From Salegentibacter sp. (GTDB lineage: Bacteria; Bacteroidota; Bacteroidia; Flavobacteriales; Flavobacteriaceae): a stretch of 24,042 nucleotides of DNA. Below, piece after piece: positions 1-6,804 of this stretch. A model generated the notes under the pieces. That model ran no database searches and had not been told where the DNA came from. It saw only the letters and a program-made list of their open reading frames with translations. Each line of letters opens with the position of its first letter. The first letter of the stretch is position 1. The stretch spans positions 1 to 24,042 of the forward strand of contig JAGXIG010000092.1 in NCBI GenBank assembly GCA_024635815.1, in the 5' to 3' direction. Position numbers and translations under genes: made by a program.

Positions 1-10
1 AACTAAACCA

Positions 11-39
11 CTCTGCACTCAAAGTGCAGAGGTTTTTTT
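11..39 (+). terminator. Hairpin at the right end of the IS, terminator-like on the plus strand
   Basis: A perfect 9-bp stem (CTCTGCACT, 11-19; AGTGCAGAG, 23-31) with a CAA loop is followed by G and seven T. It may be the TnpA recognition hairpin at the right end, a rho-independent terminator for a plus-strand gene left of the window, or both. A second small hairpin follows at 44-58 (GGGACT, loop GAA, AGTCCC). Confidence 0.65.
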
Positions 40-62
40 ACAAGGGACTGAAAGTCCCCAAG

Positions 63-494
63 CTATTCCAATATAAAATTGGAATTATCACTGGAATCTC
101 GGCGATGGTGTTCCAAATATTCATTAACCATCTCATCGGTAATATTTCCTGTACTCCATACTCCATAACCACTGGCCCAAAAATGTTGCCCCCAATAGCG
201 CTCCTTCAGTTTTGGAAATTCTTGTTGAAGTTTTCTAGACGTTCTCCCTTTAAACTTCTTCAATATATTACTTACATTCAATTTAGGGGCATATTCAATA
301 TGCATGTGAACATGATCTGAACTAACAACCCCTTTTAATATCTCTATCCCTTCCGCTTCACATATTTGAACTAAAAGATCACGACAACGCTCTTGAATAT
401 CCCCTTGAAGCACTTTGTATCGATATTTAGTCACCCAAACAACATGACAAGTCAAATGACTGACTGTGTGGGAGCCTTTTCGTTGATAACCCAT
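63..494 (-). CDS. tnpA: IS200/IS605-family transposase TnpA (Y1 HUH single-strand transposase)
   Basis: Y1 transposases of this family cut and rejoin single-stranded DNA at subterminal hairpins. Seen here: the opening GSHTVSHLTCHVVWVTKYR typical of IS200 TnpA, the metal-binding HUH motif at His61-x-His63 (DHVHMHIEY), and the candidate nucleophile Tyr126 in a C-terminal helix (NEYLEHH). The length of 143 aa is normal for a complete TnpA. I chose the ATG at 494; an in-frame TTG at 521 would add nine residues that resemble nothing in the family. No tnpB/IscB partner follows on either strand, so this is the single-gene IS200 type. The gene sits between paired hairpins at 11-31 and 532-548 and looks intact. 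Confidence 0.92.
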   Translation of the reverse strand: MGYQRKGSHTVSHLTCHVVWVTKYRYKVLQGDIQERCRDLLVQICEAEGIEILKGVVSSDHVHMHIEYAPKLNVSNILKKFKGRTSRKLQQEFPKLKERYWGQHFWASGYGVWSTGNITDEMVNEYLEHHRRDSSDNSNFILE

Positions 495-531
495 AGCTCG
501 AAAATATAGATTTTTTCGCAATACTAAAGTG

Positions 532-548
532 CTGCAATAAAATTGCAG
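532..548. repeat. Hairpin at the left end of the IS (upstream of tnpA)
   Basis: A 7-bp perfect stem, CTGCAAT (532-538) and ATTGCAG (542-548), with an AAA loop, lies directly upstream of tnpA. It is flanked by the same ACTAAA and AAGTCCC motifs as the hairpin at the other end. A weaker dyad, CCCG (580-583) with CGGG (589-592), lies just outside. The likely role is TnpA binding, with possible effects on tnpA expression. Confidence 0.55.
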
Positions 549-649
549 GGTTTAAGTCCCACTTTTGAGACCAATAAATCCCGAATGACGGGTTAAAAAA
601 CTTTCAGACAGTCGCCTCAATCCTCCTAATATCCTGTATTATTAAAATA

Positions 650-2800
650 CTATGCAGGAATATTATCCTTCTCTTCCCTTTTCCAGAAACGGTGTTTTCC
701 AATAGCTTCAATAAATTTTGAAGCTTTTCCTTTACCTACAATTACACCATCTTCCGCCAGGTTTTGCTTATCCAGGTTCTTCCAGAAATAAGTCTCTTCC
801 ACTAAGCCATTTTCCTGTGCTGTAGCAATGGGTTTACAATGTTTATAGCCTTCATTTAAGAAATGAATGGCTTTCGGAATCTTCCTCAAAGCCTGATGTG
901 CCTGATTCCCCGAAGGCACATAAAATGCATCATAAACTACTGAAGCAGTGGTTCTATAAGCTTCATCTACTTTAATAGACTTGCCACCTGCGGTTTTAAC
1001 TTCGGTCGAGTTTGGCCCGAGGATTTTCACCATTGCTCCTTTATTTTCTAAAGCTGCCTTCATTTCCTCAACCGAGTTATCATCTACGCCATCTGTACAC
1101 AAAAATGCGATTTGCCGGGTTGCTATATTTCCAAAACCTTTATGCATCATACTTAAAGCTGGGTCTTTTTCTAAAGACGGATTGCTTTTGGTAGGCTCGT
1201 AACGTTTAGGAGCGAAGTCTGCCGGAACTCCGTGATTTAATTGTTCCTTCCTTTTAGGCACTTTCATCCCTAAATTAGAAGCTACTTTTTTAGCTAAATC
1301 ATTACTCACCTCATTTAATAAGCCAAGCACTCTTTCCTGTACATCTGCAACGCCTACTTTACCTAATTCGAAACTAAAAGCATCTATAATATGCTTTTGT
1401 TCAACTTCGGTTTGACTATTGAAAAATAAAGTAGCCTGGCTAAAATGATCTTTGAAGCTTTCGCTACGTTCCCGTACTTTTTTTGCATCTATTTTTTCAG
1501 GATAACTATCAAAACCGCCTTCTGCGATTTTTGCCTGAAATGGGCAGCCATTACCTAAGGAATTTGGCTGATAACTGGTTTGCCCTTTGTTGATCTGCTG
1601 ACGCATATGCCCGTCACGCTGATTGTTGTGCATGGGTGCAATTGGACGGTTTATAGGGATTTCGTGAAAGTTTGGTCCGCCTAGTCGTTTCAGCTGGGTA
1701 TCGGTATAAGAAAATAACCTTCCCTGCAAGAGCGGATCGTTGGTGAAGTCTATTCCGGGTACAATATGGCCGGGATGAAATGCTACCTGTTCGGTTTCTG
1801 CAAAGAAATTATCCGGATTTCGATTTAGCACCATTTTTCCGATTTTCTTAACCGGCACCAGTTTTTCGGGAACTAATTTTGTGGCATCCAGTAAATCGAA
1901 ATCATATTTATGCTCGTCTTCTTCAGGAATTATTTGTACGCCTAATTCCCATTCTGGAAACTGGCCATTATCAATCGCATTCCAAAGGTCTCTTCTATGG
2001 AAATCAGGATCGTTTCCTGAAATCTTTTGAGCTTCGTCCCAGGCAACTCCGTGAGTTCCTAAAAGTGGTTTCCAATGGAACTTTACAAAAGTTCCTTTTC
2101 CTTCTTTATTCACAAACCTAAAAGTGTGCACGCCGAAACCTTCCATCATCCTTAAACTTCTAGGGATTGCCCTGTCTGACATTGCCCACATAATCATATG
2201 CATAGACTCCGGCATTAGGGAAACAAAATCCCAAAACGTATCGTGTGCTGAAGCTGCCTGTGGAATTTCATTGTGCGGTTCAGGCTTTACCGCGTGAATT
2301 AGATCTGGAAACTTTATGGCGTCTTGAATAAAGAACACGGGAATATTATTTCCTACAAGATCGTAGTTTCCTTCTTCAGTATAAAATTTAACCGAAAAAC
2401 CTCGAACATCCCGGGCTAAATCGGTAGAACCTTTAAACCCGGCTACGGTAGAAAACCTGGTGAAAACCGGTGTTTTCTTAGATGGATCTTGTAAAAATCC
2501 GGCTTTGGTATATTTCTCCATAGATTCGTAAACCTGGAAATATCCATGCGCTCCAGATCCGCGAGCGTGTACAATTCTCTCCGGAATTCTTTCGTGGTCA
2601 AAATGGGTAATCTTTTCTCTAAGAATAAAATCTTCTAACAAGGAAGCCCCCCGATCTCCTGCTTTAAGCGAATTTTGGTTATCATTGATTTTCACACCCT
2701 GGTTAGTGGTGAGAAACTGGTCCTGAGCATCTTCGCGGTTTCTTTCTAAATCCTGAAGCTTCTTATTATCGGAAGCATTCTTCTTTTCTTCATTTTTCAT
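650..2800 (-). CDS. katE: Large-subunit catalase, HPII/KatE type
   Basis: Haem enzyme that converts hydrogen peroxide to water and oxygen in the cytoplasm. At 716 aa it belongs to the large-subunit clade 2 catalases. Seen: the catalytic region RIVHARGSGAHG with distal His78, the GNNIPVFF region with the catalytic Asn at about 151, and the haem-ligand motif RLFSYTDTQ with Tyr365. A C-terminal domain, about residues 560-716, begins RQIAFLCTDGVDD and has the flavodoxin/PfpI-like fold typical of HPII. The N terminus (about 50 residues) is polar and Lys/Asp/Gln-rich, as in other HPII proteins. The start is the ATG at 2800, with no clear Shine-Dalgarno site. It is a monocistronic minus-strand gene next to the IS, divergent from the membrane protein at 2948, and appears intact. 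Confidence 0.95.
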   Translation of the reverse strand: MKNEEKKNASDNKKLQDLERNREDAQDQFLTTNQGVKINDNQNSLKAGDRGASLLEDFILREKITHFDHERIPERIVHARGSGAHGYFQVYESMEKYTKAGFLQDPSKKTPVFTRFSTVAGFKGSTDLARDVRGFSVKFYTEEGNYDLVGNNIPVFFIQDAIKFPDLIHAVKPEPHNEIPQAASAHDTFWDFVSLMPESMHMIMWAMSDRAIPRSLRMMEGFGVHTFRFVNKEGKGTFVKFHWKPLLGTHGVAWDEAQKISGNDPDFHRRDLWNAIDNGQFPEWELGVQIIPEEDEHKYDFDLLDATKLVPEKLVPVKKIGKMVLNRNPDNFFAETEQVAFHPGHIVPGIDFTNDPLLQGRLFSYTDTQLKRLGGPNFHEIPINRPIAPMHNNQRDGHMRQQINKGQTSYQPNSLGNGCPFQAKIAEGGFDSYPEKIDAKKVRERSESFKDHFSQATLFFNSQTEVEQKHIIDAFSFELGKVGVADVQERVLGLLNEVSNDLAKKVASNLGMKVPKRKEQLNHGVPADFAPKRYEPTKSNPSLEKDPALSMMHKGFGNIATRQIAFLCTDGVDDNSVEEMKAALENKGAMVKILGPNSTEVKTAGGKSIKVDEAYRTTASVVYDAFYVPSGNQAHQALRKIPKAIHFLNEGYKHCKPIATAQENGLVEETYFWKNLDKQNLAEDGVIVGKGKASKFIEAIGKHRFWKREEKDNIPA

Positions 2801-2898
2801 AATTCTGGTTTATTTAATGGTTCCTTTAAAATTCCTAAATAAATGGGAGTTTTTAAATTTACTCGTGTTAAATAAATCCTATATAATTAAGAATGAGG

Positions 2899-2928
2899 TT
2901 TGAAGATGGTTTTTATTGCAGAATTTTG
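2899..2928 (+). promoter_or_regulatory. Probable promoter of the DoxX/DUF417-like gene
   Basis: TTTG (2899-2902), an 18-base spacer, then GAATTTTG (2921-2928). This matches the Bacteroidota -33/-7 pattern (TTTG and TAnnTTTG) with one mismatch, and sits 20 bases before the ATG at 2948. Confidence 0.5.
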
Positions 2929-2947
2929 TAAAAACAAGCAGTAAATA

Positions 2948-3430
2948 ATGGGAGGAAATACGAGCGATTTGAATAAACTGGATTACCGGATTACACAATG
3001 GATGTACCAGTACGGTAAGCCTATTCTACGAATTTCCCTGGCCATAAATTTTATCTGGTTTGGCGCATTAAAAGTAGTCTGGGATAGTCCTGCCCAGGAA
3101 CTCATTGCTAAAACTGTGTTTTGGTTTGACCCGGAAATTTTTATTCCTTTTCTAGGGGTTTGGGAAGTTTTAATAGGGGTTTTTCTGCTTTCAAAACGAA
3201 CAATAAGACTGGCTATCTTATTACTTGTTTTACAAATGCCAGGTACTTTTTTACCATTTATAGTTTTGCCCGAAGTTTGTTTTGAGAACTTTCCGTTTGT
3301 ACTCACTACAGAGGGCCAATATATTATTAAAAACCTGGTGCTAATAAGCGCAGCTATCGTAGTGGGAGGTTCTGTAAGGGAAAGGGAATTTATTGAGCGG
3401 GATATAAAATCGGCAGATACTGATTCGTAA
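2948..3430 (+). CDS. DoxX/DUF417-like small integral membrane protein
   Basis: A 160-aa inner-membrane protein with about four predicted membrane segments: residues ~24-45 (PILRISLAINFIWFGALKVV), ~65-82 (FLGVWEVLIGVFLL), ~86-108, and ~124-142. The pattern of an early FGxxKV turn, a GVWEVLIG segment, and a late EGQYIIKNLVLISAA segment is what I know from the YkgB/DUF417 and DoxX-like families, whose biochemical role is unclear. The short cytoplasmic tail is charged. The start ATG at 2948 fits the promoter at 2899-2928. It is divergent from katE with about 150 bp between them; no functional link can be claimed. Confidence 0.7.
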   Translation: MGGNTSDLNKLDYRITQWMYQYGKPILRISLAINFIWFGALKVVWDSPAQELIAKTVFWFDPEIFIPFLGVWEVLIGVFLLSKRTIRLAILLLVLQMPGTFLPFIVLPEVCFENFPFVLTTEGQYIIKNLVLISAAIVVGGSVREREFIERDIKSADTDS

Positions 3431-3463
3431 GTCTCCTATAACCTGGTAAGGTCTTATAAAATA

Positions 3464-3501
3464 ATTCTGAACCGGCCCGACGCCTATGACAGGTTCAGAA
3501 T
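3464..3501. terminator. Hairpin downstream of the DoxX/DUF417-like gene
   Basis: A 10-bp perfect stem, ATTCTGAACC (3464-3473) and GGTTCAGAAT (3492-3501), with an 18-base GC-rich loop. No strong T run follows on the plus strand, so it is a weak terminator candidate or another small palindrome. Confidence 0.45.
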
Positions 3502-3540
3502 AAAAATTATTAATCTAAAATATGCTTATCCGGTTAAAAA

Positions 3541-3640
3541 CTAAAAACAGCTTTTGTTTCCCTGAGCGCGGTCAAAGGGTTAAATAAAAACGTCTCGACT
3601 GCCCGCCAGTAACTAGTCGGGCTGGCGCTCGACGTGACAC
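3541..3640. repeat. REP-like palindromic intergenic element, also terminator-like on the minus strand
   Basis: The stretch begins with CCCTGAGCGCGGTCAAAGGG, close to a dispersed repeat I recall from Flavobacteriaceae intergenic regions. A long imperfect palindrome follows at 3591-3634: CGTC-t-CGA on the left pairs with TCGACG on the right, and CGCCAG (3604-3609) pairs with CTGGCG (3622-3627). Read on the minus strand, the palindrome is followed by TTTTT (3590-3586), which gives a rho-independent terminator for the helicase gene ending at 3686. The GC content is clearly above the surroundings. Confidence 0.6.
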
Positions 3641-3685
3641 TTTTAGTTCAATTTTGTCTTTTGGGTCTCTTAGCGGATATACAGT

Positions 3686-5200
3686 CTAAAATTCTTTATT
3701 TATCGACATTCTTAATTTTCTGGAATAATCTTCTTCCAGCCAATCGCGGTAGTTTTTGGTGCTCTTACTTATACAATAAGAGTATTGTTTAATGCGGGAA
3801 GCAATATCATCCTTAAGTTCTTTTGCCAGGATTCTGGCATCAAAAACATCTTCAGAATTTTCTACGCACATTTTTACATGTTGTTCCATGGACCATTCTA
3901 AAACCGCTTTAGATTTTAATCCTTTTTTTATCACTTTATCATAAGCTTCTTCCACATCAAAATCTACCTCTTCGGTATTGGAAAATTGTTCTCTTATTTC
4001 CGGAGGCATCACATATTTGAACTCACGCTCTATTTCTTCATCACTTAATAGATTTTCAAAATAGAAGTCCGGAGCTCTAAATATCTGTTTCCAGTCTACC
4101 GGGGCACTCCATTCGCCAAAACGGGCGAGATTATTACCAAGATCTATCACATTAAATTCAGATTTTCCCGGCAGGACCCTGGAGCCACGGCCAATCATCT
4201 GAAAATATAAGGTTAGCGATTTCGTAGCCCTGTTCAATACAATGGTTTCTACCGTTGGTTCATCAAATCCGGTAGTAAGAATACTTACTGAAGTTACAAT
4301 CGCATCTGGCGTATGCTTAAACCATTTTAGAATGTCTTTTCTATCCTGCTTACTCGTAGTATTATCTAAATGCCGAATAGGTATACCGGCATTTCTAAAG
4401 GTTTCATAAACTTCTATTGAAGTATTAATACCATTATTAAAAATCAGGGTTTTCTTTCCTCGTGAGCGTTCGTAATAAGCGGTAAGCAGTTTTTCCTGCA
4501 TGGAAATATTAGAATATAATTCTTCTGAAGATTTTACGGTATAATCTCCATTCATCCCGACCTTTAAACTGGTAAGTCCTACATTGTAACTAAAGGTATT
4601 TGCCCGGGCCAAAAAACCTTTTTCTATAAGCGAGCCTATGGAATCACCTACGATAAGCTCACGGTAATTATCCTTCATAGGTAATTTGATGTTTGAACTA
4701 AGCGGCGTAGCTGTAACCCCAAGAATAAAGCACTTTTCGAAGAATTTAAATAATTTTCGGAAAGAATTATAATGCGCTTCATCTATAATTACCAAACCAA
4801 TATCCTGAATTTCCAGTTTTTCGTCATGTAAACGATTGTTCAGGGTTTCTACCATGGCTACAAAGCACATATAGTCTTCTTGATCTGGTAATTCTTTAAC
4901 CTTAGAATTTATGATCTTATTGCGTACTCCAAACCCATCTAGCATATTAGAAGTTTGCTTACATAATTCTATCCTGTGGGTAAGAATGAGTACTTTCTTT
5001 TGAGTACGTTGTATATATTCCCGTACCATTTGAGAAAATATAACCGTTTTACCCCCACCTGTGGGCAACTGATAAAGTAGGTTATAATGTTCAGGATGCT
5101 CCTCTATCACGCTAAAGATCTTGTCTATATCTTTTTGCTGATATTCGTAAAGTTCCTTATCAACTTTTTTGTTTTCTATTCCAAAGGTTTCCACCGCCAT
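3686..5200 (-). CDS. SF2 DEAH-box helicase, RadD/YejH-like
   Basis: ATP-dependent nucleic-acid helicase or translocase of superfamily 2, 504 aa. Seen: a Q-like start, YEYQQKDI; Walker A, PTGGGKT (46-52); DEAH box (140-143); motif III, TAT (163-165); motif V, LTTGFDEP (308-315); motif VI, QMIGRGSR (334-341). A C-terminal segment of about 150 residues is highly charged. The order and spacing fit RadD (YejH) and the helicase part of type III restriction enzymes, but no nuclease domain or methylase neighbour is present, so a DNA repair/processing role is the better guess. Start is the ATG at 5200. It is divergent from the Crp/Fnr regulator and terminates in the REP-like element. Confidence 0.85.
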   Translation of the reverse strand: MAVETFGIENKKVDKELYEYQQKDIDKIFSVIEEHPEHYNLLYQLPTGGGKTVIFSQMVREYIQRTQKKVLILTHRIELCKQTSNMLDGFGVRNKIINSKVKELPDQEDYMCFVAMVETLNNRLHDEKLEIQDIGLVIIDEAHYNSFRKLFKFFEKCFILGVTATPLSSNIKLPMKDNYRELIVGDSIGSLIEKGFLARANTFSYNVGLTSLKVGMNGDYTVKSSEELYSNISMQEKLLTAYYERSRGKKTLIFNNGINTSIEVYETFRNAGIPIRHLDNTTSKQDRKDILKWFKHTPDAIVTSVSILTTGFDEPTVETIVLNRATKSLTLYFQMIGRGSRVLPGKSEFNVIDLGNNLARFGEWSAPVDWKQIFRAPDFYFENLLSDEEIEREFKYVMPPEIREQFSNTEEVDFDVEEAYDKVIKKGLKSKAVLEWSMEQHVKMCVENSEDVFDARILAKELKDDIASRIKQYSYCISKSTKNYRDWLEEDYSRKLRMSINKEF

Positions 5201-5226
5201 AATTTTTGTTCAGATCTGCAAGTTTG

Positions 5227-5234
5227 CAAAAATA
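5227..5234 (-). promoter_or_regulatory. -7 element of the helicase promoter
   Basis: The minus strand reads TATTTTTG, an exact match to the Bacteroidota -7 consensus TAnnTTTG, 26 bases before the ATG at 5200. The -33 element is weak (TTCTTT region). Confidence 0.5.
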
Positions 5235-5358
5235 GCTGATTTCTTAGGTTTAAAGAAATATTTCAGTCAGAAATACATTTTATTAATCCGAAATTGAGTA
5301 AATTTAAAATTCGTTATTGCTCCCTCCGGAAGATACCATTTTTTCAAAATGTTTGATT

Positions 5359-6075
5359 ATGAACCAAAAAGGAGTAGCGAACGATATTGGTGTTAAAACC
5401 ATAAGCAATAATATTCTTTTCAAAGATTTTGAAAAAGAGCTCCTGCCAGAAATCGTTTCAAACTTCGTTGAAGAAAAATGGCCAGAAGGTACTTGCAGCA
5501 GTTGTTACCACCTAAACCATAAATTTCATATTATTATTTCCGGGCGTTTAAAAATCTTTATGACTGATGAAGAAACCGGTCGGGAGTTCACCTTGTTCTT
5601 ACTAAGTAAGGATGATTTTTTTGATGTCATCTCTTTAATCGAAGACTGTAGCCACAAGATCTATTATGAATCGCTGGAAGAAGTAAGAATGCTGTCTACG
5701 TCTACCCATACTATGCGCCAATGGTTGCAGGAATATCCCATGCTTAATCAAAGATTATTGCCTTATATCGGAAAGCAACTTATAAGTGTGGAAGAATATG
5801 CCATTAATCATACCCTATTCGAAATCTCAACTCGCCTGGCAAGGCTCATTTTAAAAAACCTTAATCATAAATCAAAAAAACTGGAATTTATCAATGATCT
5901 TTCTAATGAAGAAATCGCAAACCTGGTAGGATCTACCCGTGCGGTGGTAAACAGGCATCTACAGGCATTTAAAAACGAAGGAATACTCAAAATAGGCCGA
6001 AAAAAAGTGGAAGTTATTAATCTTCCGCTACTGGTGGAGAAGGCAACAAACAATCAGAAAAAAATAAAAAGTTAA
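5359..6075 (+). CDS. Crp/Fnr-family transcriptional regulator
   Basis: A 238-aa DNA-binding regulator with a cyclic-nucleotide-binding-like sensor domain (about 20-140) and a C-terminal Crp-type winged helix (about 155-220). The recognition region LSNEEIANLVGSTRAVVNRHLQAF (182-204) is clear. The loop that normally holds a plain turn carries CSSC (Cys46, Cys49), with a further Cys97; there are no N-terminal Fnr cysteines, so any redox sensing through these residues is a guess. The classical cAMP-binding phosphate cassette (GE..R.S) is not evident, so a cyclic nucleotide is unlikely as ligand. I chose the ATG at 5359; an in-frame TTG at 5317 would add 14 residues. It is divergent from the helicase and tandem with the secreted protein at 6178. 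Confidence 0.88.
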   Translation: MNQKGVANDIGVKTISNNILFKDFEKELLPEIVSNFVEEKWPEGTCSSCYHLNHKFHIIISGRLKIFMTDEETGREFTLFLLSKDDFFDVISLIEDCSHKIYYESLEEVRMLSTSTHTMRQWLQEYPMLNQRLLPYIGKQLISVEEYAINHTLFEISTRLARLILKNLNHKSKKLEFINDLSNEEIANLVGSTRAVVNRHLQAFKNEGILKIGRKKVEVINLPLLVEKATNNQKKIKS

Positions 6076-6090
6076 AAATGTTAAATACTG

Positions 6091-6121
6091 TTTAAGTGAT
6101 ACTTAAGTAGTTTCACTTAAA
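6091..6121. promoter_or_regulatory. ACTT/AAGT dyad array, candidate operator
   Basis: A 9-bp perfect inverted repeat, TTTAAGTGA (6091-6099) and TCACTTAAA (6113-6121), encloses a second palindrome, ACTTAAGT (6101-6108). The array sits just upstream of the -7 element at 6134, centred about 40 bases before the expected transcription start, the usual place for an activator overlapping the -33 region. No T run follows, so it is not a good terminator for the upstream regulator gene. Confidence 0.5.
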
Positions 6122-6133
6122 GTAATACGAGAT

Positions 6134-6141
6134 TATCTTTG
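6134..6141 (+). promoter_or_regulatory. -7 promoter element of the secreted-protein gene
   Basis: TATCTTTG matches TAnnTTTG exactly and lies 36 bases before the ATG at 6178. The -33 position (about 6112-6116, TTCAC) falls inside the dyad array. Confidence 0.6.
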
Positions 6142-6177
6142 GGGTCAATCATTTATTAATCTCTAAATAAAATTATT

Positions 6178-6735
6178 ATGAAAAAGTTAATCTTAAGCTT
6201 ATTGTGTTTCGCCTTCGTAGGGATGGCTTATTCACAGAGGGTAATTAAGCTGGAGGAAGTGATGCTTGACCCAAAATCGCTGGAAATTGATGAAGTTACA
6301 AATTCATTAACTTTAATTGTGAATGAGGATTATGCGGGGCAGTTTTATGCGAATCCGCTAAGGTATGCAAAGGAAAATTTTAGTATTATGAATTTTATTG
6401 AAGCTAACCAGGGTAAAGAATTTAATGGTTATGAAGTTACCTTTAAAACCAATAAAGGATTTTTAAAAGTTAATTATAATCAACTTGGGGATATTACTTC
6501 AAGCAGCCAAAGATTTAAAGATGTTAGGTTACCATACAATTCTATGATGAGTATTTTAAAAGCTAATGAAGGGTATAGTCTTGTTGGCACAAAGCATTTA
6601 GCTTATTCAAAATCGGGATGGGATGTTGATGAGGAATATTACAAGGCAAAACTTAAAAATGGTACAAAAAGTAAAACTGTAAAAATAAATATAAACAGAG
6701 ATGCTTCAGGCGTGGCTGTTGCCACAATTGAATAA
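6178..6735 (+). CDS. Hypothetical secreted protein
   Basis: A 185-aa protein of unknown function. Residues 1-19 (MKKLILSLLCFAFVGMAYS) form a typical Sec signal peptide with a likely cut before Gln20. The mature part is polar, without further membrane segments, and begins RVIKLEEVMLDPKSL. There is no lipobox Cys and no T9SS C-terminal sorting domain, so a periplasmic location is most likely. It has its own promoter (6134-6141), a dyad array and a strong terminator (6766-6804). Standing directly downstream of the Crp/Fnr gene, it is a reasonable candidate target of that regulator. I do not recognise the family. Confidence 0.8.
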   Translation: MKKLILSLLCFAFVGMAYSQRVIKLEEVMLDPKSLEIDEVTNSLTLIVNEDYAGQFYANPLRYAKENFSIMNFIEANQGKEFNGYEVTFKTNKGFLKVNYNQLGDITSSSQRFKDVRLPYNSMMSILKANEGYSLVGTKHLAYSKSGWDVDEEYYKAKLKNGTKSKTVKININRDASGVAVATIE

Positions 6736-6765
6736 CATGAATAAAGTAGAGTTTTTGAATGTTAC

Positions 6766-6804
6766 TCCGGAAGTTGATTTATATAACTTCCGGACTATTT
6801 TTTT
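6766..6804 (+). terminator. Rho-independent terminator of the secreted-protein gene
   Basis: A 10-bp perfect stem, TCCGGAAGTT (6766-6775) and AACTTCCGGA (6785-6794), with a 9-base loop, followed by CTA and seven T (6798-6804). It lies between convergent genes; the T run overlaps the cysM stop codon. Confidence 0.85.

Larger units (their letters stand above)
1..600 (-). mobile_element. IS200/IS605-type insertion sequence, approximate limits
   Basis: One tnpA gene is bracketed by two hairpins carrying the same set of motifs in the same order on the plus strand: ACTAAA (2-7 and 523-528), three bases, a hairpin (11-31 and 532-548), GGTTT, then AAGTCCC (52-58 and 554-560). Subterminal hairpins in direct orientation are what IS200/IS605 elements use as left and right ends; relative to tnpA the left end is near 530-600 and the right end near 1-60. 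These elements make no target duplication, so the exact borders cannot be read from one copy, and the right border may lie beyond base 1. Confidence 0.7.

Noticed and set aside
24..320. Plus-strand ORF of 98 codons across the transposase
   Set aside because: It is antisense to an intact tnpA with clear HUH motifs and has no family resemblance.
63..521. TTG at 521 as the tnpA start
   Set aside because: The nine added residues are unlike the family and the ATG at 494 begins exactly where IS200 TnpA proteins usually begin.
2983..3306. Minus-strand ORF of 107 codons
   Set aside because: Fully antisense to the DoxX/DUF417-like gene, which has a promoter and recognisable membrane segments; the antisense frame shows only polar low-complexity sequence.
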